From NCBI GenBank assembly GCA_015487515.1, contig WFPQ01000221.1, positions 1 to 13,902 of the forward strand: 13,902 nucleotides of DNA, given 5' to 3'. Origin of the DNA: Hyphomicrobiales bacterium. GTDB lineage: Bacteria > Pseudomonadota > Alphaproteobacteria > Rhizobiales > Devosiaceae. A model generated the notes under the pieces. That model did not search any database. It saw only the letters and a list, made by a program, of their open reading frames with translations, and was not told where the DNA came from. The first letter of the stretch is position 1. Each line of letters opens with the position of its first letter. This document shows positions 13,008 to 13,902 of this stretch, in pieces. The position numbers were made by a program, and so were the translations under genes.

Positions 13008-13047
13008 GCCGGGTAAAATGTGCAAATGCCGGATAAAATGTGCAAAT
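13008..13047 (+). repeat. Two tandem 20-bp repeats upstream of ispH
   Basis: GCCGGRTAAAATGTGCAAAT occurs twice head to tail (13008-13027 and 13028-13047) with one difference (G or A at base 6). The 20-bp period is about two helical turns, so two proteins bound there would face the same side. It lies 83-122 bases upstream of the ispH start and about 96-135 bases upstream of the PPDK-like start. It may be an operator for one or both genes, or simply a slippage duplication. Confidence 0.7.
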
Positions 13048-13094
13048 CAGGTATACACGCCAAATTTCAGGTCAAATATACGAGGCAAACATAC

Positions 13095-13123
13095 TTGACA
13101 TATGAAGCGCCACAAAGCATCAG
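13095..13123 (+). promoter_or_regulatory. Perfect -35 box near the ispH start (possible leaderless promoter)
   Basis: TTGACA (13095-13100) matches the -35 consensus exactly. A 17-base spacer leads to CATCAG (13118-13123, 3 of 6 for -10). Transcription would then start at or just before ATG 13130, giving a leaderless or nearly leaderless ispH mRNA, which fits the absence of a ribosome site there. The weak -10 keeps confidence low. Confidence 0.25.
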
Positions 13124-13129
13124 ATTTTC

Positions 13130-13902
13130 ATGAAACCACTTCCAGAACTAAAAATAGTGCTCTGTTCGCCACGGGGTTTTTGTGCCGGAGTCGACCGGGC
13201 CATTCAAATCGTTGAAAGGGCACTGGAAAAATACGGTCCCCCCGTCTATGTGCGCCACGAAATCGTTCACAACAAATATGTGGTCGATGAATTGAGGGAA
13301 AAGGGAGCGGTTTTCGTAGAAGAGCTTCATGAAATTCCCGACACTAATTCTCCTGTCATCTTCTCGGCCCACGGGGTGGCAAGAACAATTCCAAAAGAGG
13401 CAAAGGCGCGCGAAATGTTCGTGCTGGATGCAACATGCCCGCTGGTTTCGAAGGTGCATGTGGAAGCAAGGAAACTGCATGATGAAGGGCGAGAGGTAAT
13501 TCTCATAGGCCACAGGGGGCACCCGGAAGTGGACGGAACCATGGGCCAGTTGCCAAAAGGAGCGATAAGGCTGATCGAAACCGAGAGCGATGCGGAAAGC
13601 TTCCGGTGCAAGGACCCCGAAAACCTGGCTTTTGTAACCCAGACCACCCTTTCGCTGGATGATACGGCAAAGATCATAAAAATTCTCAGGAAGCGATTTC
13701 CGGGAATCAGGAGCCCGGCCAAGGAAGATATCTGCTATGCAACCACCAACCGGCAGGAGGCCGTAAAAAAGGTGGCACCGGCGGTCGATGCCATGATAGT
13801 GGTCGGGGCCCCTAATTCCTCTAACTCCATGCGCCTGGTAGAAGTGGCAGAACGGGCCGGATGCAAAAAATCCATACTGGTTCAAAGGGCAAGGGACATG
13901 AA
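13130..13902 (+). CDS. ispH: 4-hydroxy-3-methylbut-2-enyl diphosphate reductase IspH (cut by window edge)
   Basis: The first 257 residues are present. IspH is the cytoplasmic [4Fe-4S] enzyme that makes IPP and DMAPP in the last step of the MEP isoprenoid pathway. The three cluster Cys are seen: Cys18 in [12 protein letters not shown] (13-24; matches E. coli Cys12), Cys103 in LDATCPLV (99-106; Cys96) and Cys202 in [10 protein letters not shown] (200-209; Cys197). Substrate residues are in place: His47 in VRHEIVHN (41-48), His81 in FSAHGVA (78-84), His131-Pro-Glu133 in [10 protein letters not shown] (127-136), the Thr pair in TQTTLS (170-175), and the substrate-binding Ser/Asn of [21 protein letters not shown] (224-244). 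Start: ATG 13130 is the natural N-terminus ([11 protein letters not shown]), but no ribosome site precedes it. It is divergent from the PPDK-like gene, with a 20-bp tandem repeat and a TTGACA between them. The C-terminus lies outside the window. Confidence 0.96.
   Translation, partial: MKPLPELKIVLCSPRGFCAGVDRAIQIVERALEKYGPPVYVRHEIVHNKYVVDELREKGAVFVEELHEIPDTNSPVIFSAHGVARTIPKEAKAREMFVLDATCPLVSKVHVEARKLHDEGREVILIGHRGHPEVDGTMGQLPKGAIRLIETESDAESFRCKDPENLAFVTQTTLSLDDTAKIIKILRKRFPGIRSPAKEDICYATTNRQEAVKKVAPAVDAMIVVGAPNSSNSMRLVEVAERAGCKKSILVQRARDM

Overview
The window looks like an ordinary stretch of chromosome from an alphaproteobacterium of moderately high GC. The reasons are a TIGR02301-family secreted protein, a SleB-type cell wall hydrolase with an N-terminal membrane anchor, a dihydroorotase carrying a DTQVHFREPG motif, the YgfZ / HD-hydrolase pair, and a FabI of the GVANSRSIAWGIA type. 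I cannot name a genus. Start codons are often TTG or GTG, and ATA (Ile) and AGG (Arg) codons are used freely. I see no insertion sequences, phage genes, CRISPR arrays, tRNA or rRNA genes. Intergenic gaps are short; the longest is about 240 bases.

Layout. Bases 1-362 hold the start of fabI (minus strand, cut by the window edge). It is divergent from a GlcD-like FAD-linked dehydrogenase (474-1901, +). Convergent to that is a YedK/HMCES-type SRAP protein (1993-2775, -), which acts on abasic-site DNA damage. Divergent from SRAP is a plus-strand run of four genes: a 163-aa unknown (2999-3490), an exported DUF3179 protein (3581-4705), a TIGR02301 secreted protein (4853-5245) and an 86-aa unknown (5346-5606). 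A dihydroorotase (5640-6983, -) is divergent from ygfZ (7120-7974, +). An HD-domain hydrolase follows ygfZ after 31 bases (8006-8620), then an unknown exported protein (8727-9254). On the minus strand follow the SleB-like hydrolase (9327-10376) and a pyruvate phosphate dikinase (PPDK)-like protein whose N-terminal ATP-grasp half looks degenerate (10615-12912). The window ends inside ispH (13130 onward, +), divergent from the PPDK-like gene.

The genes serve separate housekeeping tasks rather than one pathway: fatty-acid elongation, 2-hydroxyacid oxidation, DNA-protein crosslink repair, pyrimidine synthesis, Fe-S protein maintenance, peptidoglycan turnover and isoprenoid synthesis. The Fe-S theme recurs, since YgfZ supports Fe-S enzymes and IspH is one, but the two genes are not linked in an operon.

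I found no obvious new multi-gene system. The observations most worth following are: (1) the SRAP protein ends in QLDLF, a consensus bacterial sliding-clamp-binding pentapeptide, after a Gly/Ser/Asn-rich linker; (2) the PPDK-like protein keeps its phosphohistidine and PEP-domain motifs but appears to lack ATP-grasp residues; (3) the dihydroorotase has Gln in place of the first metal-binding His; (4) two tandem 20-bp repeats lie between ispH and the PPDK-like gene; (5) a perfect 15-bp tandem duplication doubles the start codon of the TIGR02301 gene.
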